This document shows, in pieces, positions 11,275 to 22,914 of a stretch of DNA of 64,000 nucleotides (position 1 is its first letter; each line of letters starts with the position of its first letter). Position numbers and translations under genes: made by a program. The DNA is from Hysterangium stoloniferum (Eukaryota > Basidiomycota > Agaricomycetes > Hysterangiales > Hysterangiaceae). A model generated the notes under the pieces. The model ran no database searches. It had not been told where the DNA came from and worked only from the letters and a program-made list of their open reading frames with translations. Where the stretch lies: contig WHVD01000041.1 of NCBI GenBank assembly GCA_015178975.1, positions 372,001 through 436,000 of the forward strand, read 5' to 3'.

Positions 11275-11640
11275 CTCTTAGGAATAGAACTATCGCAAGG
11301 GGTGTTACGTATTGGGAACTTGCGCAGAACAGTAGATATTAGAATATAACTTGGCTTCTATCTACAAGTGAACTACTGGAGATTATATATGTCTATGGGA
11401 GAAGGTTCTGGAAGGGATGACAGAGATATTACTAAAGCTATGTTAAGTATGTTCCAAGATATTTTATAATATTCTAGGAATGTCAGGTTGATTACCAACA
11501 TTACGCTTTATGGCTTAATAATCAATACAGTCTTCTTCGGTAACGAGTTATAGAAAGCCGTTCCAATGTCGCCTTTGTATAAGTGCAAGGGAATTTCCTG
11601 ATTGACATTGGACAATTTTTGTATTCCAACATATTCAACG
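11275..11640. other. insertion present only in copy A
   Basis: Copy B passes directly from CATCTACATATC to AGTATATTCAATGTAC (about 31660-31685). Copy A has about 365 extra bases between the equivalent points. It contains no open frame or clear terminal repeats, so it may be a small element or a deletion from copy B. Confidence 0.45.
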
Positions 11641-12145
11641 TACTTTGGTTTTAAAAAGTGCCACCACGTTTACTCAGCCATCGTCGACACCTAGCCCTTC
11701 ACTGCCGTTTGCAGTGGCTGAAGTGAAAGATCATCGAGGGCCTGTACGACTGGAGAAACCCTACTATAAGCACAGTAATAGAGTTTACCTCCCGTTGTGA
11801 GTTTGACTTCTAAGCCTGAGTTCTTGAGACTTCCCCGTAATGGTATATTCTCAATATCATTTTGGCACGCCTCATGCTTAATCAAGGGCTCTCAAATCCG
11901 TACCGTGGGGTGATCCTGCTGCCTGCCTGCATATGCATGCCGTCCCCATTGAGATGATTGCAGATTTGGATTATGCCTGGCATTCGTTTTGAACAAGCCA
12001 CGAGGCGAGTGACAGTGGGTATCTCAGCTATCCGTACGAGTCATATAAAAACTCAATTGTCAGAGTGCCCTCTTCATCAAATCAAAAGTAGCACATGTCT
12101 TGTACACGGTATCTGAAGGCGAGACATTGGTGTCGAGATGCCTCC
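11641..12145. other. 3' end of duplicated segment, no recognised gene
   Basis: Shared with copy B up to 12021. Short frames are conserved in both copies (for example STPSPSLPFAVAE on the plus strand), but several indels separate the copies and I cannot choose a coding frame. Bases 12141-12145 are CCTCC, the left target duplication of the gypsy element. Confidence 0.4.
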
Positions 12146-12432
12146 TGTAAGGTTCAGCTTCGAGAGATAGCGTAATCCTTCAATGAGCTCTTACGAAGAG
12201 GAACGCGTAGAGTAGGAATAGGCTCCAATTCGAAAAAAGTCCCCCTAACTAATGAGGGGTTCACCTATTTATGCTAGTCCTAGTAAGCTACGTTCCCTAA
12301 CGACATCTAATAAGCCTGAAACCCTTTAATGATCGAAAACTTCTAGTGTCCTATCTTTTACTCCTTACCATCTAAGACTAGGGCGGTTACCCACCTGATT
12401 TGAAGTCCGCCACCAGGTCTGCTTCCATTACA
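12146..12432 (-). repeat. gypsy 3' LTR
   Basis: In sense (minus) direction it runs from TGTAATGGAAGCAGACC to GAACCTTACA, 287 bp. It pairs with 22579-22864; both share the target duplication CCTCC on their outer sides. Confidence 0.9.
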
Positions 12433-13375
12433 CCCGCCCTCCCACACTGAAAAGCAGTGTGCACCATATCACAGACTGGTCAACTATGCAGTTCTAACAC
12501 CCCCTGCTCCAGCTCATCTAAATCATTGCTCCAACAGCCTCCCTCTCCCCCTACGTCAACCTCCATGCCCTTGACACGCTCACCACTCCTTTGCCCTTCC
12601 ACCACCTCCCTGCGTGGGGTTGGTGTTTCTACTTCTGACCTGCGTCCCTCAATGCCCCTCATTGCCGAGTGATGTAGCTGGGCATGCATGCCCTGGTCCG
12701 ATCCAGAATTCAGGTGGTGCAAGAGAGATGGTCCTGATTGTGTAGGGGTGGTCTTACGTGGTGTTGTTCTCGGATGGACCGAATGTGAGCCATGCGTTTG
12801 GTGCATCGTCGGAGGCCTATGGGAGCTGCCTGGGTATGGAGACAACCTTTCGACCAGTGGCATTTGGCGTTGCTCTCTCCAGGCCCGGCTCCATTCCCTG
12901 TTACGAGGCTTAACCATAGGGATGGTTTGTGGCCTGTTGGTCTGTTGTTGTGCCTCAAGCAACTGACGATGCATGGTCTCCAGGTGTCCCATATGCAATT
13001 CCCAGGCCAGCTGTACACCCGTTTGGTGCATCGTCGGAGAACAACACTGTGTAAGACCACCCCTACACAATCAGGACCATCTCTCTTGCACCGCCTGAAT
13101 TCTGGATCGGACCAGGGCATGCATGCCCAGCTACATCACTCGGAAATGAGGGGCATTGAGGGACGCAGGTTAGAAGTAGAAACACCAACCCCATGCAGGG
13201 AGGTGGTGGAAGGGCAAAGGAGTGGTGAGCGTGTCGAGGGCATGGAGGTTGATGTAGGGGGAGAGGGAGGCTGTTGGAGCGATGATTTAGACGAGCTGGA
13301 GCAGGGGGTGTTAGAACTGCATAGTTGACCAGTCTGCGATACGGTGCACACTGCTTTGCAGTGTGGGAGGGCAGG
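12433..13375. repeat. large imperfect palindrome at the gypsy 3' end
   Basis: About 340 bp from 12433 to about 12775 is repeated in reverse complement from about 13030 to 13375, around a loop of roughly 255 bp. The arm next to the 3' LTR contains the polypurine tract, so the arms are the last internal part of the gypsy element and its inverted copy. Long open frames on both strands here (for example 12480-13070 on the minus strand) are mirror images of each other, and I do not treat them as genes. Confidence 0.8.
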
Positions 13376-13849
13376 TGTGAGGAGTATGCTTTTACCACAG
13401 TTTCATTGTGGTAAAACACTCCTTTTATTTCATTTATATTTTACATATTCTATTCATATTTTTCTATCTTTCATATTCTTTGAATATTGCATATTTCATT
13501 AGTTTGAAGCATTGTGTATACTTGTGGGTGCACTCAGCACCAATTAGAACTCAGAGACACTTTAACCCAAGAACCACCACTCGTAAGACATAAACTAGGT
13601 CTACTACGAGCGGTGATCAGGGTAACGTGTCAGCTACTACATAGGTAGCAATATCTGAACTACTGAACACTTCTGGCCTTGAACTATAACAGTTGAGGCC
13701 TCCACTCGAACCATCGCACTCGTTGACTCCTTCGTCATCTCGTGCTCTTTCTCTCACTTTCTCTTATATTGCACTGAATAGGTCAATATCCTTCCTTTCT
13801 ACTCAATTCTTCGTATATAGAACGGTCAGAACTTCTGCCACTCTTCACA
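13376..13849 (+). mobile_element. nested solo LTR, TSD GCAGG
   Basis: Runs TGTGAGGAGTATGC to CTCTTCACA (474 bp), with GCAGG on both sides (13371-13375 and 13850-13854). It split the purine tract from the inverted LTR copy. Its end (GGTCAGAACTTC, then CTCTTCACA) matches the sense end of the solo LTR at 17593-18201, so both belong to one family. A short stem (TTTTACCACA with TGTGGTAAAA) lies near its start. Confidence 0.8.
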
Positions 13850-13854
13850 GCAGG

Positions 13855-14110
13855 TGTAACGGAAGCAGACCTGGTGGCAGACTTCAAATCGGGCAGGTAA
13901 CTGCCCTAGTCTTAGATGGTAAGAGTAAAAGATAGGACACTAGAAGTTTTCGATCATTAAAGGGTTTCAGGCTTATTAGATGTCATTAGGGAATGTAGCT
14001 TACTAGGACTAGCATAAATAGGTGAATCCCTCATTAGTTAGGGGGACTTTTTCAAATTGGAGCCTATTCCTACTCTACACGTTCCTCTTCATAAGAGCTC
14101 ATTGAAGGAT
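13855..14110 (+). repeat. inverted, 3'-truncated copy of the gypsy LTR
   Basis: The plus strand reads TGTAACGGAAGCAGACCTGG through CATTGAAGGATTACGCC. This is the same LTR as 12146-12432 but in opposite orientation, lacking the last 30 or so bases. Right of 14110 the sequence turns abruptly into the gypsy polyprotein. Together with the palindrome this is an inverted duplication of the 3' end of the element. Confidence 0.8.
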
Positions 14111-14583
14111 TACGCCGTACTGATCCCACATAAATAGTAGATTCCTCCTGAGTGCTAGAGCAAAAAAATTTATCTCGATAATACCCTGGCATCACAGACA
14201 TCTGTGCAACTTTGATGTGATCGGTAGACTGACCTCGGCCTTGTGACAATGACCAAACACTTGAGACACCCAATGCCTCCATGTATGCTTTCAATGGCTG
14301 TACATGTTGAATCTCCCTGTATGGTAACCATGTTGCCTTGCCCATCTTCCATAACACCTCGAACAAGGCATCCAGGCCCTTTCCCGAGTGGGTTAAAATT
14401 CTCTCTACTGCCCACTCTCGTTGCTGACTGCCAAAGCCAGGAATTTGTTTCAGTTGGCGACCTGGGAAGAGCTGATCATCATTTGGGATATGGATATGGA
14501 GTAAAGATGCATGAAAGGAGGGGTTAATCCCCTGTTTCTTTAGTTCCACTGACAGATCCAGCTTGTAGGTTGCACCCAGTTCC
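14111..14583 (-). pseudogene. gypsy chromodomain and integrase C-terminus
   Basis: Reads LGATYKLDLSVELKKQG and FHASLLHIHIPNDDQLFPGR, then the chromodomain block EWAVERILTHSG, FEVLWKMGKATWLPYREI. Chromodomains of this element group are thought to guide integration to chromatin. The frame enters the inverted LTR copy at 14110 instead of its natural end. Confidence 0.75.
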
Positions 14584-14588
14584 AATTC

Positions 14589-14889
14589 TGTAAGGGCGAC
14601 TCTCTAGACCACACTGACTCGCACTAAGACAGAGTTGGGGCACTAGCAGAGGGAATCCGAAGTTAGTTTATATCTATCTAGTTATATACATACAAATTGC
14701 AGTACTACTTACCTAGCAGAGGGAATCCGAAGAGAAAAGTCTAAGGAACCCTCGGCTAGCGTGTGACTAACTAAAGTGTAGCGGAGTTTGAAAATGTGAT
14801 AAAAACAAGGTACCTTTACCCTGGACTTATGAGACTAGACTCTGACAAGTCAAAAGTGAATTTGAGGAACTTAAGGTTGTCCCCTGACA
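14589..14889 (-). mobile_element. nested solo LTR, TSD AATTC
   Basis: A 301-bp insert with sense ends TGTCAGGGGAC and GCCCTTACA, flanked by AATTC (14584-14588 and 14890-14894). It interrupts the integrase C-terminal region between RIIREF and LGATYK. An internal 20-bp sequence (CTAGCAGAGGGAATCCGAAG) occurs twice, at about 14643 and 14714. Confidence 0.8.
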
Positions 14890-15844
14890 AATTCCCTGAT
14901 GATTCTAAAAAGGCCAATGTACTTTGGCAGCAGTTTGTGTGCCTGATGTTTTGGCAACCGTAAGTTTTTTGTGGACAGGTATACAAGATCATTGATGCTA
15001 AACTTAGCTGCCCTCCGATGACGATTTGCCTGCTGTATCTGCTTGACCCTCGCAGTGAGGATTTCATCATGTGCACTCATAATGGCCAACTTCATGCATT
15101 CTGCAAAGGCAAGCACACCAGGATATTGTGTGTTGCTTTCCCAGAGCAGTGGCCGTGGCATCCAGCCATAATTCAAGAAAAATGGTGAGAACCCAGTCAT
15201 TTCTGAGGTAGCATTATTCATAGCAAACTCGATGGCTGGCAGTTTTGACACCCAGTCCTTCTGACTTGGTGCAACACATTGTCACAACATCTGCATCATT
15301 GTCCTATTGGCTTGTTCAGTCGCTCCATCTGGGGATGGTATTCTGAAGACATCCTCAATTCCACCCCTATTAATCGGTGAAGTTCTCTCCAGAACAGGCT
15401 TGTAAATAGCGAATCTTGGTCACTGATTATCTTGAGTGGCAGTCCATGCAGCTTGTAAACATGCTCAAATATGACTTCAGCCATTTGCACAGCAGTATAA
15501 TTTCCATGTGCTGGAACTAAGTGGACCATGCATGTTAGATGGTCAATAATGACACATATATTGTCAAACTCCCCGAAGCAGTTCTTGGACAGTGGTAATG
15601 GTCCCACAAAGTCGATTCCAATTGCCTCCCATGGTTGTGATGGCACCACCAGAGACCGAAGTTGTCCCTGGGGCTTCTGTGTATCGGATTTCGACATTGT
15701 GCAAACACTGCAGGACCTGCAAAACAGCTCGACATCCTTCATCAAAGATGGCCACCACACATTTGATCGTAAGTATGTGGCAGTTTTCCTCGCCCCTAAA
15801 TGTGCCAGGATTGAGTGGGCATGTGAGATAATTATTTCCCGCAC
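14890..15844 (-). pseudogene. gypsy integrase
   Basis: The zinc-binding HHCC part is readable (HAHSILAHLGARKT, then CRSCSVC). The catalytic core follows: IGIDFVGPLPLSKN (first Asp) and PLKIISDQDSLFTS (second Asp), then SSEYHPQMERLNK where the third acid is expected further on. A stop after NKPIGQ (15296) and a frame change precede SKLPAIEFAMNNA, so the core is split. Integrase would insert the cDNA copy; this one cannot be made in one piece. Confidence 0.8.
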
Positions 15845-15847
15845 CCA

Positions 15848-16885
15848 TCAATCACCTACGATAATGTCTGGAATACATAGTAAGTTGCCCTTTTCTAAAC
15901 GCAAAAACAAAAGGCCCTCTTGGGACATAAACCCTTTATATTCCTGGGGCGCTACCCATATCTTTGCAAAGAAATTGTCCGATCCATACTGGTGTCGGAG
16001 AGAATCTGGAATGTGAATGCCTGGCTGACCCTCTGATATTATCTCTACTAGCAGGACCTCAGAACCTGAGTTTGTCTGACTCCCCTGTATGTCGCCCTCT
16101 GCTGCACCCCATGAGGTATGTCCAGTGGCTGCCAGATGATTCTCCCTGCTTAATGCATCAGTCCTTTCTTGCCCATTAGATGCTGTGACCTGTTCTTTAT
16201 CTGCATTGTCAACCTCTTGTCCTGACCATTTCATACGTCTCTTGTCCCTTGTCTCCAACCCTGTGAGTGTTGCATATGATGGGTGCAGCCGTGAGGCCAG
16301 CCTGCTGGACTGTCTGGTTGCATCTATCAACACCACTGCAGCTAACCCTGTATACAATGGTGTTGATATGCTGTTGAGACATCCTTGTCGTGGCCTGTAA
16401 GGTACTCCTCTCTCCTCCTCGTCTACCTCAGGGGTCTCACCTACATACTCCGTTTCCACCCTAATGGTGCTGAGTGGTTTGTCACTGTATATGCGAGATA
16501 GCGCATCTGCCAATGTATTCAATTGTCCAGGAATATAATGGATCTCGAAATCAAATTCATTGAGCAGATCCAGCCACTGTGTCTGCCTTGGGGACAAACT
16601 TTTTTGTGTAAGTATATATTCTATACCCTTGTGATCTGTACAAATGCGAAACTTTACCCCCAACAGTTGTGGCCGAAACCATTTCAAGGATTCCACAATG
16701 GCTAGGAGCTCCTGTTCATGCACAGGATAATTTTGCTAAGCCGAGTTAAATTTCCCGGACCAAAAGGACACCACAGCTGCTTTTTGAAAATCTTCCCCTT
16801 GGCTCAGAATGCCACTCACACCTGTTAAACAAGCATCTGTGACCAAATCAATGGTTGGTTGGCCTGGTGAGTAATCCAATGCAAT
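15848..16885 (-). pseudogene. gypsy RNase H
   Basis: NYPVHEQELLAIVESLKWFR, CTDHKGIEYIL and DFEIHYIPGQLNTLADALSR are typical of Ty3/gypsy RNase H. A TAG interrupts the conserved KFNSA-QNYPV stretch at about 16736, and a TGA lies at the junction with reverse transcriptase. Residues after ADALSR form a long poorly conserved linker before the integrase. Confidence 0.8.
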
Positions 16886-17592
16886 TCAGTATTTGTCACG
16901 ATGAGATTGAACTATTCGCTTGATATCTTCAAAAGCACGTTGGTCAGTTGCCCCCCACCTCCATGGCCTGTTTACCCCCGTCTGATTGGCCAGAATGGCC
17001 ATTGGGATCCTTATCCCCTCGCAATTGTTTGCAAGATATCCAACTGCCCCCAAAAAACCAGCCAACAGCAGCTTGTTCATTGGAATTTTCCAGTTGGTGA
17101 CGGAGTCCACCTTATGTGGGTCCATTTTTATCCCTTTGTCATTTACCACATGTCCTAAAACTCGCAATTCTGGAGCAAACAAGTGCATTTTATCAACCGC
17201 CAGGTAGAGCCTTTCTTGATGGAGCACCTTAAAAACAGTGTGTAAATGCTCCACATGATCGCTAATGGAATCTGAATATACGACAATATCGTCCAGGTAT
17301 ACATCCATGAAAACGCCAATGTATGAAGCAAATAGGTGATTCATTAGCGTCTGATATGTGGATGGCCCATTACAATCACCAATCTGCAATGTTAGACTTT
17401 CCATCGTCCCATCAGGAGAGGTAAACAATGTCCTATGGACATGCTCGGGCACCACACGAATCTGCTCATATGCATCCTTTCCATCTATGAGACTCCAATA
17501 CTTATGTCGCACAACATTCCTCAGAATGGCCTCAATATCTGGCAAAGGAGTAGCCAGTTTATATGTGTTAGCATTTTGCTCACATTTATCCA
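16886..17592 (-). pseudogene. gypsy reverse transcriptase, C-terminal part
   Basis: CEQNANTYKLATPLPDIE, KDAYEQIRVVPEHV, TYQTLMNHLF and FMDVYLDDIVVYSD (YLDD active site at 17288-17299), then LGHVVNDKGIKMDPHKV. It continues RT sequence begun right of the solo LTR 17593-18201. The residues needed for polymerisation are present in this piece, but the gene is interrupted on both sides. Confidence 0.85.
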
Positions 17593-18201
17593 TGTGAAGA
17601 GTCGATAGATTCTGACCGCTCAATATATGAAGAATAGTGTTTATTCAACTACTATTAGAAAGTATTGACTGTTCAGTACAATACTATAGATTACTAGACT
17701 GATAGTACTAGTATAGGGGCACACTACATGTCACGATAGCAACTGTACAGTTGCTCGTGACGACTAGAACTAGATAATAGAAGAGTTGACCCTTACGGTA
17801 CAACTTGTAGCTAGAAGTAAGAGAGATAATCAGCGAAAGACTGAATATCTAGGGTAGAGAGATAGCAGCGCAAGTCGACTACAGTGTCGATGAGCGCAGA
17901 GTCTTGAGAGTGGAACTTGACCTTCGCGGTTCGAGTCCAAATACTATTAGTATGCAAGAAGACACTACCTTTATGGGTAGCGGAGATATTACCCTTGACA
18001 CCTCTCGCTATTCGACGTCTGAGTTGTTACAAGGTGGTGTCTGCTGGGTAAAAGTGTCTTGTCATTTGACGCCGAGAGCGCCCATAGATATACACAAGGC
18101 TTCGAACTAAGAAATAAGGGTATGCTCGAAAGATATAGAGAATTAAAGAAAAGAAATAAAAACTAGATAATAAAGTACTATAATACGTCTATTATTCCAC
18201 A
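17593..18201 (-). mobile_element. nested solo LTR in the RT gene
   Basis: A 609-bp insert with sense ends TGTGGAATAATAGACG and CTCTTCACA. Flanks are ATCCA (left) and GTCCA (right), an imperfect 5-bp duplication. Its end matches the LTR at 13376-13849. The sequence GGTTCGAGTCC at about 17928 looks like a tRNA B box but lies inside the LTR. Confidence 0.7.
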
Positions 18202-19218
18202 GTCCAATCATGATATATGCATACCCTTCACAATCCACTACTGTGTGTATCCACAGTTTTCCATCAGCTTTTGGAGGCTTAGGTATTATGAGCATAGGAC
18301 ATGCATTTGTACCTGTGGCTACTCGCCATCGCCCATTCCTCAGGTATGCTGTTTTCTTGTCATGCCATAGTTCTCTCATTGCTTCTGGGCATTTAGATGG
18401 CTGCCATGAGTAAATTTTTGTCTCATCTATGATCAGGATGGTACAATTCACTGCCTGTAGTGGAGGCAGCCCCGTCAGTGCAGTCTCTGGGTCCAAATCT
18501 GCTGCCTCAGCTCGCAGCTCAGCCCTTAAACTCTCAAGCTCATCCTCAAAAACTTCTGCAACAGCAGACCACAGTGTCTCTACGGTATCCCCCTCCATTG
18601 GTAGTGGCCACCCTGATCCAATGTTGACCCTGGTAGGATTCAATCCTAGGATCACGCTATGTTGAAATATAAATGGAGTGCCCACTCCTCATATGAATCG
18701 AGGTTGGCCACATCAAAATAATGTGTACAATTTATGTTCTGATATACAAACTGAGCAGTCACTGAATAATTGATTTTAGATCTCGACCCATGGACAGCCA
18801 ATTGCACGGTGAGTGGTTTGAGCAGTGGATCCTTAATGACACCCAGCTGATCGACCAATGTTGTGGACATGAAGTCTGTGAGTGACCCACTATCAATTAG
18901 GGCTTTCACCGGTTGACCGTTAATGAATACTTCAATGACAACTGGTTTAGGCAGCCACCAAGTAAAATCCTTGGGCTGCATTGATGTATGCTCGACAGTC
19001 TCAATACCCTCATTTTTTAATTGACTCCTCTTTTGTCCCACTGAGTTCTTCCTAGTCACATGGGCAGCATTTGCAAAAACAATAGGTTCTGGTGTGTCCT
19101 CCCCTGATACCACTTGATCCAATATCTGAGGCACAGTCCATTCCTCATATTGCAGATGGTCAGTCGTCACTGTATATGTCACTTGTAACTCCTGATCTCG
19201 AATCTTATAAACTCCCAC
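18202..19218 (-). pseudogene. gypsy retropepsin and start of reverse transcriptase
   Basis: The protease is readable as VKALIDSGSLTDFMSTTLVD (catalytic DSG) and continues through a stop and frame change near 18660 into LGLNPTRVNIGS and the RT N-terminus (ATGTNACPMLIIPKPPKADG). A retropepsin of this type matures the polyprotein. The RT text runs to about 18202, where the solo LTR begins. Confidence 0.75.
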
Positions 19219-20327
19219 AGTAAAGGAAACTATGAATCGCTGCTGCTCTACTCCATTTGCATCATCAAAGACACTAGTCTTATAGTAGACTCAGAAACAG
19301 AGATCCAGAAGATTGCACATTGCCTCTTGACAATACTGTCAAAACACAGGCATATCTTCAGAGAACCCAGGTATGTGTTCTTCATACACCGCCTCTATTT
19401 TATCGTCCATACTCTCCTCCAGCCAGTACACAGACCAGGGCATAAACAGAGGTAGGTCGATGTTGTTCTCATCCCATATCTGAAGTCCCGACTCTTCTGT
19501 ATATACCCTAAATTGGGCTTCGGGAGAAACCCCCTCCTGCAGTGATGCTTCAGGCGGAAAGTACTCCTTCAGGGCTTCGAGAAGATGCCACTCTGGGAGA
19601 AATCTCAGTGGGTCCTCGTTCTCTCTTAGCTCCCCTTGGGTAGTCCCCCTCCATTGGAATAGCCATTCTAACCACTTGTGGAATTTCCCAGTCACTGCTA
19701 AATAGGGCTTGTTTCATAATTGCCATGTATATGTCAGGCTGTAAGTGATCCACAATTTCATACACCCAATGCCTACTATTGAATGATACTTGGAACCTCT
19801 CTGCATGTCGCATTCCCACTGCAATGGACTCAGTCTGTGAAAAATGTGTACAACAACGCTGGTGTATGATCCTGACCACTGTAACCCGGTCTGCACAGTC
19901 ATCAGTAAGCTTTTTCCCTAACCATTCCAGGTTGCTCATAATGCTCTGAGCAATGTTAAATCCGGGTTCCCTACATACAACTTTGCTAATGCGTAGAAGA
20001 TCCCCAGGTATTACATTGTCTCTGACTCTGAAATCGTCAACAGAATATGACACCTCAAACCATGTCATTGGATTTTGACCCTCAGCTAGGGCGGTATCTG
20101 GCCCAAAATATTCTGTGATCGATCTCTGCAGCCAGGCAGCATAAATTTGATCATGTAAGTTATTGAACTCTTGTTGCGTCTCCTCATCCCTCAGCACAAA
20201 TGAATCCATGTGTAGCTGTAACTCTGCCTGATCTTTCTTTCTCTCCAAATTAGTAAGTTGTTTGACTCGGACAGATCCTGCAGCCACCATAACTCCCTTT
20301 CTTGGAGCCGATGCGAACTTCCCTTGA
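19219..20327 (-). pseudogene. gypsy gag-pol linker region
   Basis: Two overlapping minus-strand frames (20290-19550 and 19695-19339) cover the segment between the zinc knuckle and the protease. No enzymatic motif is visible. In related elements this is a variable part of the polyprotein. Confidence 0.5.
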
Positions 20328-22339
20328 GGACAGTTGCGGGACTCATGACCCTCCTTTTTGCAGGAAAAGCATCACCCCTCTGCCTGAAGTTGATTCATCT
20401 CACTCTGACTTAATTTAGGACGCAGTTCAAGAGTGATACTTCCCAGTCCTGATGGCTTGGCCTGGTAAGTTCTCCCTGTTTGGGTATCTGTTTTATGCCT
20501 GGCTTGACCCACTAGGTCTTTCTTTTGGGGCCCATATTCGAGGCAATCTGGATGAGGCATTTTCTCTTCTCCCCTTTTCTGCCAATCGAAATTCTTGAGC
20601 AGCCTCAAACCGGGTAGCTGTTTTGATGAGTTTCTTCCACAATGTATTGTCAGGATTTAGTCCATTATCTAACCATTTCTCCTTGATATAGTCATATGCT
20701 CCATCCCACACAATTTGCTTCAATTGTCACATGTGAATATCAGGGAACCTCCTCGCGTTATTTTCAACATCTCGTGCAAAATCACAAAAACATTTTCTCC
20801 CCTGCCTAGAGGATGTCAATTGCTTTCGCAGCTGTAACTTGTAGTCGGCAGGGAAGCAATGGTCAAAAAGTCCATCATAAACTGCCTTCAAAGTCCACTT
20901 CTGTTTGCTCAAAGCTACATGCTTCATATAAAGGAGCTGGCCTTTCCATCCAAGAAGTATATGATAAGTTTTACCACCCACTTGCGGTCTAACCCATTAA
21001 TCTCTGCCCAAAGATCATAGGCGTATATGAAGGCTTCCAGAACATCAATTTCAGCTGTCCCAGTATAGATCACCACTTGCTTAGTCTTAACTCCAGCAAG
21101 TAGTCGTTTGGTTCTTTGGGCATCTGTCTTAGACTGTTGGTGTTTCTCATGTTTTATGCACTGAGAGCTAGGTGAGTTTTTGTGTCTTCACCTCTTCTTC
21201 TCTCTTTCAGAGTAAGTTGAATGAGTGCTCTCAGATCCTCACCCAGAATTAGGCAAATCAGTACTTTCTCCACTAGTCATTGAGCTGGAACCAGATGTAC
21301 TGCTGTGGGATGACTTCTCTTCTTCATTGCTAGAAGATGAGGTGCTAGAATCTGATGGCGGTCCAAATTTCCCTTGCCCTCCAACTGCAAAGTACCCTCC
21401 CTCAGGTACTTGGGATGGCTCCCGTACATACCGGCTTGTGACCTTCTTATTTCGTTCTTTCCTAGGTGGCTTACTATTTCATTTCTTGCCCCCAGCTCTG
21501 CAGCTTGGCGATAAAGTCACCTCTTCCAGATTCTTAACAGGTCGCTCGCCCTCCATTCATTCCTTTCCTTTGGTGGATGGGGTTCTCACTGTTTGTTTAG
21601 ATCCATCTGCCTTGGCAGGCTCTAACCCAGAAGAAGTTGGCGTTACTGTAACAGGTTCGTTATCCTCAACCTCTACGACTATGGCACTTAATTTTAGGAA
21701 TGGAGATGGTGCTGTGACCACAATTTCCGACCCTTGGACATCCTGGGTCCTCCCCAATCCAGGTAACATCCAAGCTTTGGGAAGCGGCCCCAACTGATCC
21801 TCATCCTCATCTGAGTAATCCACCCATCTCAGTATAGAACCCTGGTGGTGCTCAACTGCCATCTCCTGAGAAGTTCCCTCCCTCCTCTCATTGTCGCTAC
21901 TCTCTTCTTCAAACCACTCTGGGAAATAGAGGGCTTCTGGGTGAATGAGAGGCTTCCCAGTACTGTACCTCCTGTGGAAGGTCTTTCTCGGTGCAGCTAG
22001 CTCTTCAGGGTACACCAAGCCATACTGATAAGTCCAGTTGCATAGAGCGACCTGAGTACTTATATACTCCATGGGCTGAGGAAAAGGTTGGTTGTCTCCT
22101 TCACTCTCTCCCGATTCACTGAAGGCTTCATTGCTAGGGTTAGAACTCATTCCACCCAAAGGATTCCTCGAGGAATCGGAGGTAATTTGCGATACCTCTT
22201 CCATCTCGGCATCACAGTCCAACCTCCCCTCTCTTCCTGCCCGTGCAGGGAAGATAGGTTCAGGGCCCGTGGCATTCAAAGGTGAAGAGGTCATACTCAC
22301 CAAATTAATAGCTGGACTAACCAAATTATCACTAGTCAC
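20328..22339 (-). pseudogene. gypsy gag with CCHC zinc knuckle
   Basis: Starts at a Met at 22339 with an acidic, Ser-rich N-terminal part (260 codons). After stops and frame changes come IDVLEAFIYAYDLWAEING, KLQLRKQLTSSRQGRKCFCD and FARDVENNARRFPD, the retrotransposon gag fold. Next comes the knuckle CFSCKKEGHESRNC at about 20328-20372, immediately preceded by a TGA. At least four stops break the frame. Gag would form the particle coat. Confidence 0.75.
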
Positions 22340-22578
22340 TTGTTGGCGAATGACTCGTTTACTCCAAACAGGGATGGCGCTTCGGACGGTACCTCAGTGA
22401 GTAACAGGTTGGTGGTTGGTTAATCTCAGACATTAGGGCAAAGTATGGTTATCTTGTTTTTTTGGTTACGTGCACATTTTTTTTTTTTTTTTTTTTTCAA
22501 AAAGTCTAATGGGTGATCAGTCCACTAGTAAAGCAGAATAATAAAAAGTTTAGAATTGGATACAAAATACTCAAAAAG
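22340..22578. other. gypsy 5' untranslated region with a poly-T run
   Basis: Between the 5' LTR and the gag start (sense minus). Contains a run of about 20 T at 22478-22498 on the plus strand. No primer-binding site could be recognised by eye. Confidence 0.5.
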
Positions 22579-22864
22579 TGTAAGGTTCAGCTTCGAGAGA
22601 TAGCATAATCCTTCAATGAGCTCTTAGAAAGAGGAACATGTAGAGTAGGAATAGGCTCCAATTCGAAAAAAGTCCCCCTAACTAATGAGGGGTTCACCTA
22701 TTTATGCTAGTCCTAGTAAGCTACATTCCCTAACGACATCTGATAAGCCTGAAACCCTTGATGATCGAAAACTTCTAGTGTCCTATCTTTTACTCCTTAC
22801 CATCTAAGACTAGGGCGGTTACCCGCCCAATTCGAAGTCTGCCACCAGGTCTGCTTCCATTACA
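22579..22864 (-). repeat. gypsy 5' LTR
   Basis: 286 bp with sense ends TGTAATGGAAGC and GAACCTTACA, partner of 12146-12432. Right flank CCTCC. Confidence 0.9.
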
Positions 22865-22914
22865 CCTCCTAAAGTAAGATTAGTAGTTGGACATGAAGAC
22901 ACATGACCTTTTTA

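Larger units (their letters stand above)
6641..12021. repeat. segmental duplication, copy A
   Basis: From CACTTCTGCAGTTTGGAGAC to GAGTGACAGTGGGTA this segment aligns with 25611-32055 (copy B) in the same orientation. It contains one zinc-finger gene of the same build as copy B. Differences: copy A has a roughly 365-bp insert (about 11275-11640) and an LTR fragment (10228-10565). Copy B has a gag-only retrotransposon and longer internal repeats. The two copies now lie about 19 kb apart, with a gypsy element and other repeats between them. Confidence 0.85.
12146..22864 (-). mobile_element. Ty3/gypsy retrotransposon, full-length but dead, with nested insertions
   Basis: LTRs at 12146-12432 and 22579-22864 have the same orientation and are flanked by the 5-bp duplication CCTCC (12141-12145 and 22865-22869). 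In sense (minus) order it carries gag, CCHC knuckle, retropepsin, reverse transcriptase, RNase H, integrase and chromodomain. A purine tract (GGGAGGGCGGG) lies just before the 3' LTR. Many stops and frameshifts break it. A dozen or more differences between the two LTRs suggest it is not recent. It also holds three solo LTRs (13376-13849, 14589-14889, 17593-18201) and an inverted duplication of its own 3' end (12433-14110). Confidence 0.9.

Noticed and set aside
12480..13070. 196-codon minus-strand frame as a protein gene
   Set aside because: Its mirror frame exists at 12792-13328 because of the palindrome. Both follow the inverted repeat and show no domain.
17880..17960. tRNA gene suggested by GGTTCGAGTCC
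   Set aside because: No cloverleaf or anticodon arm can be drawn around it, and it lies inside a solo LTR with defined ends.
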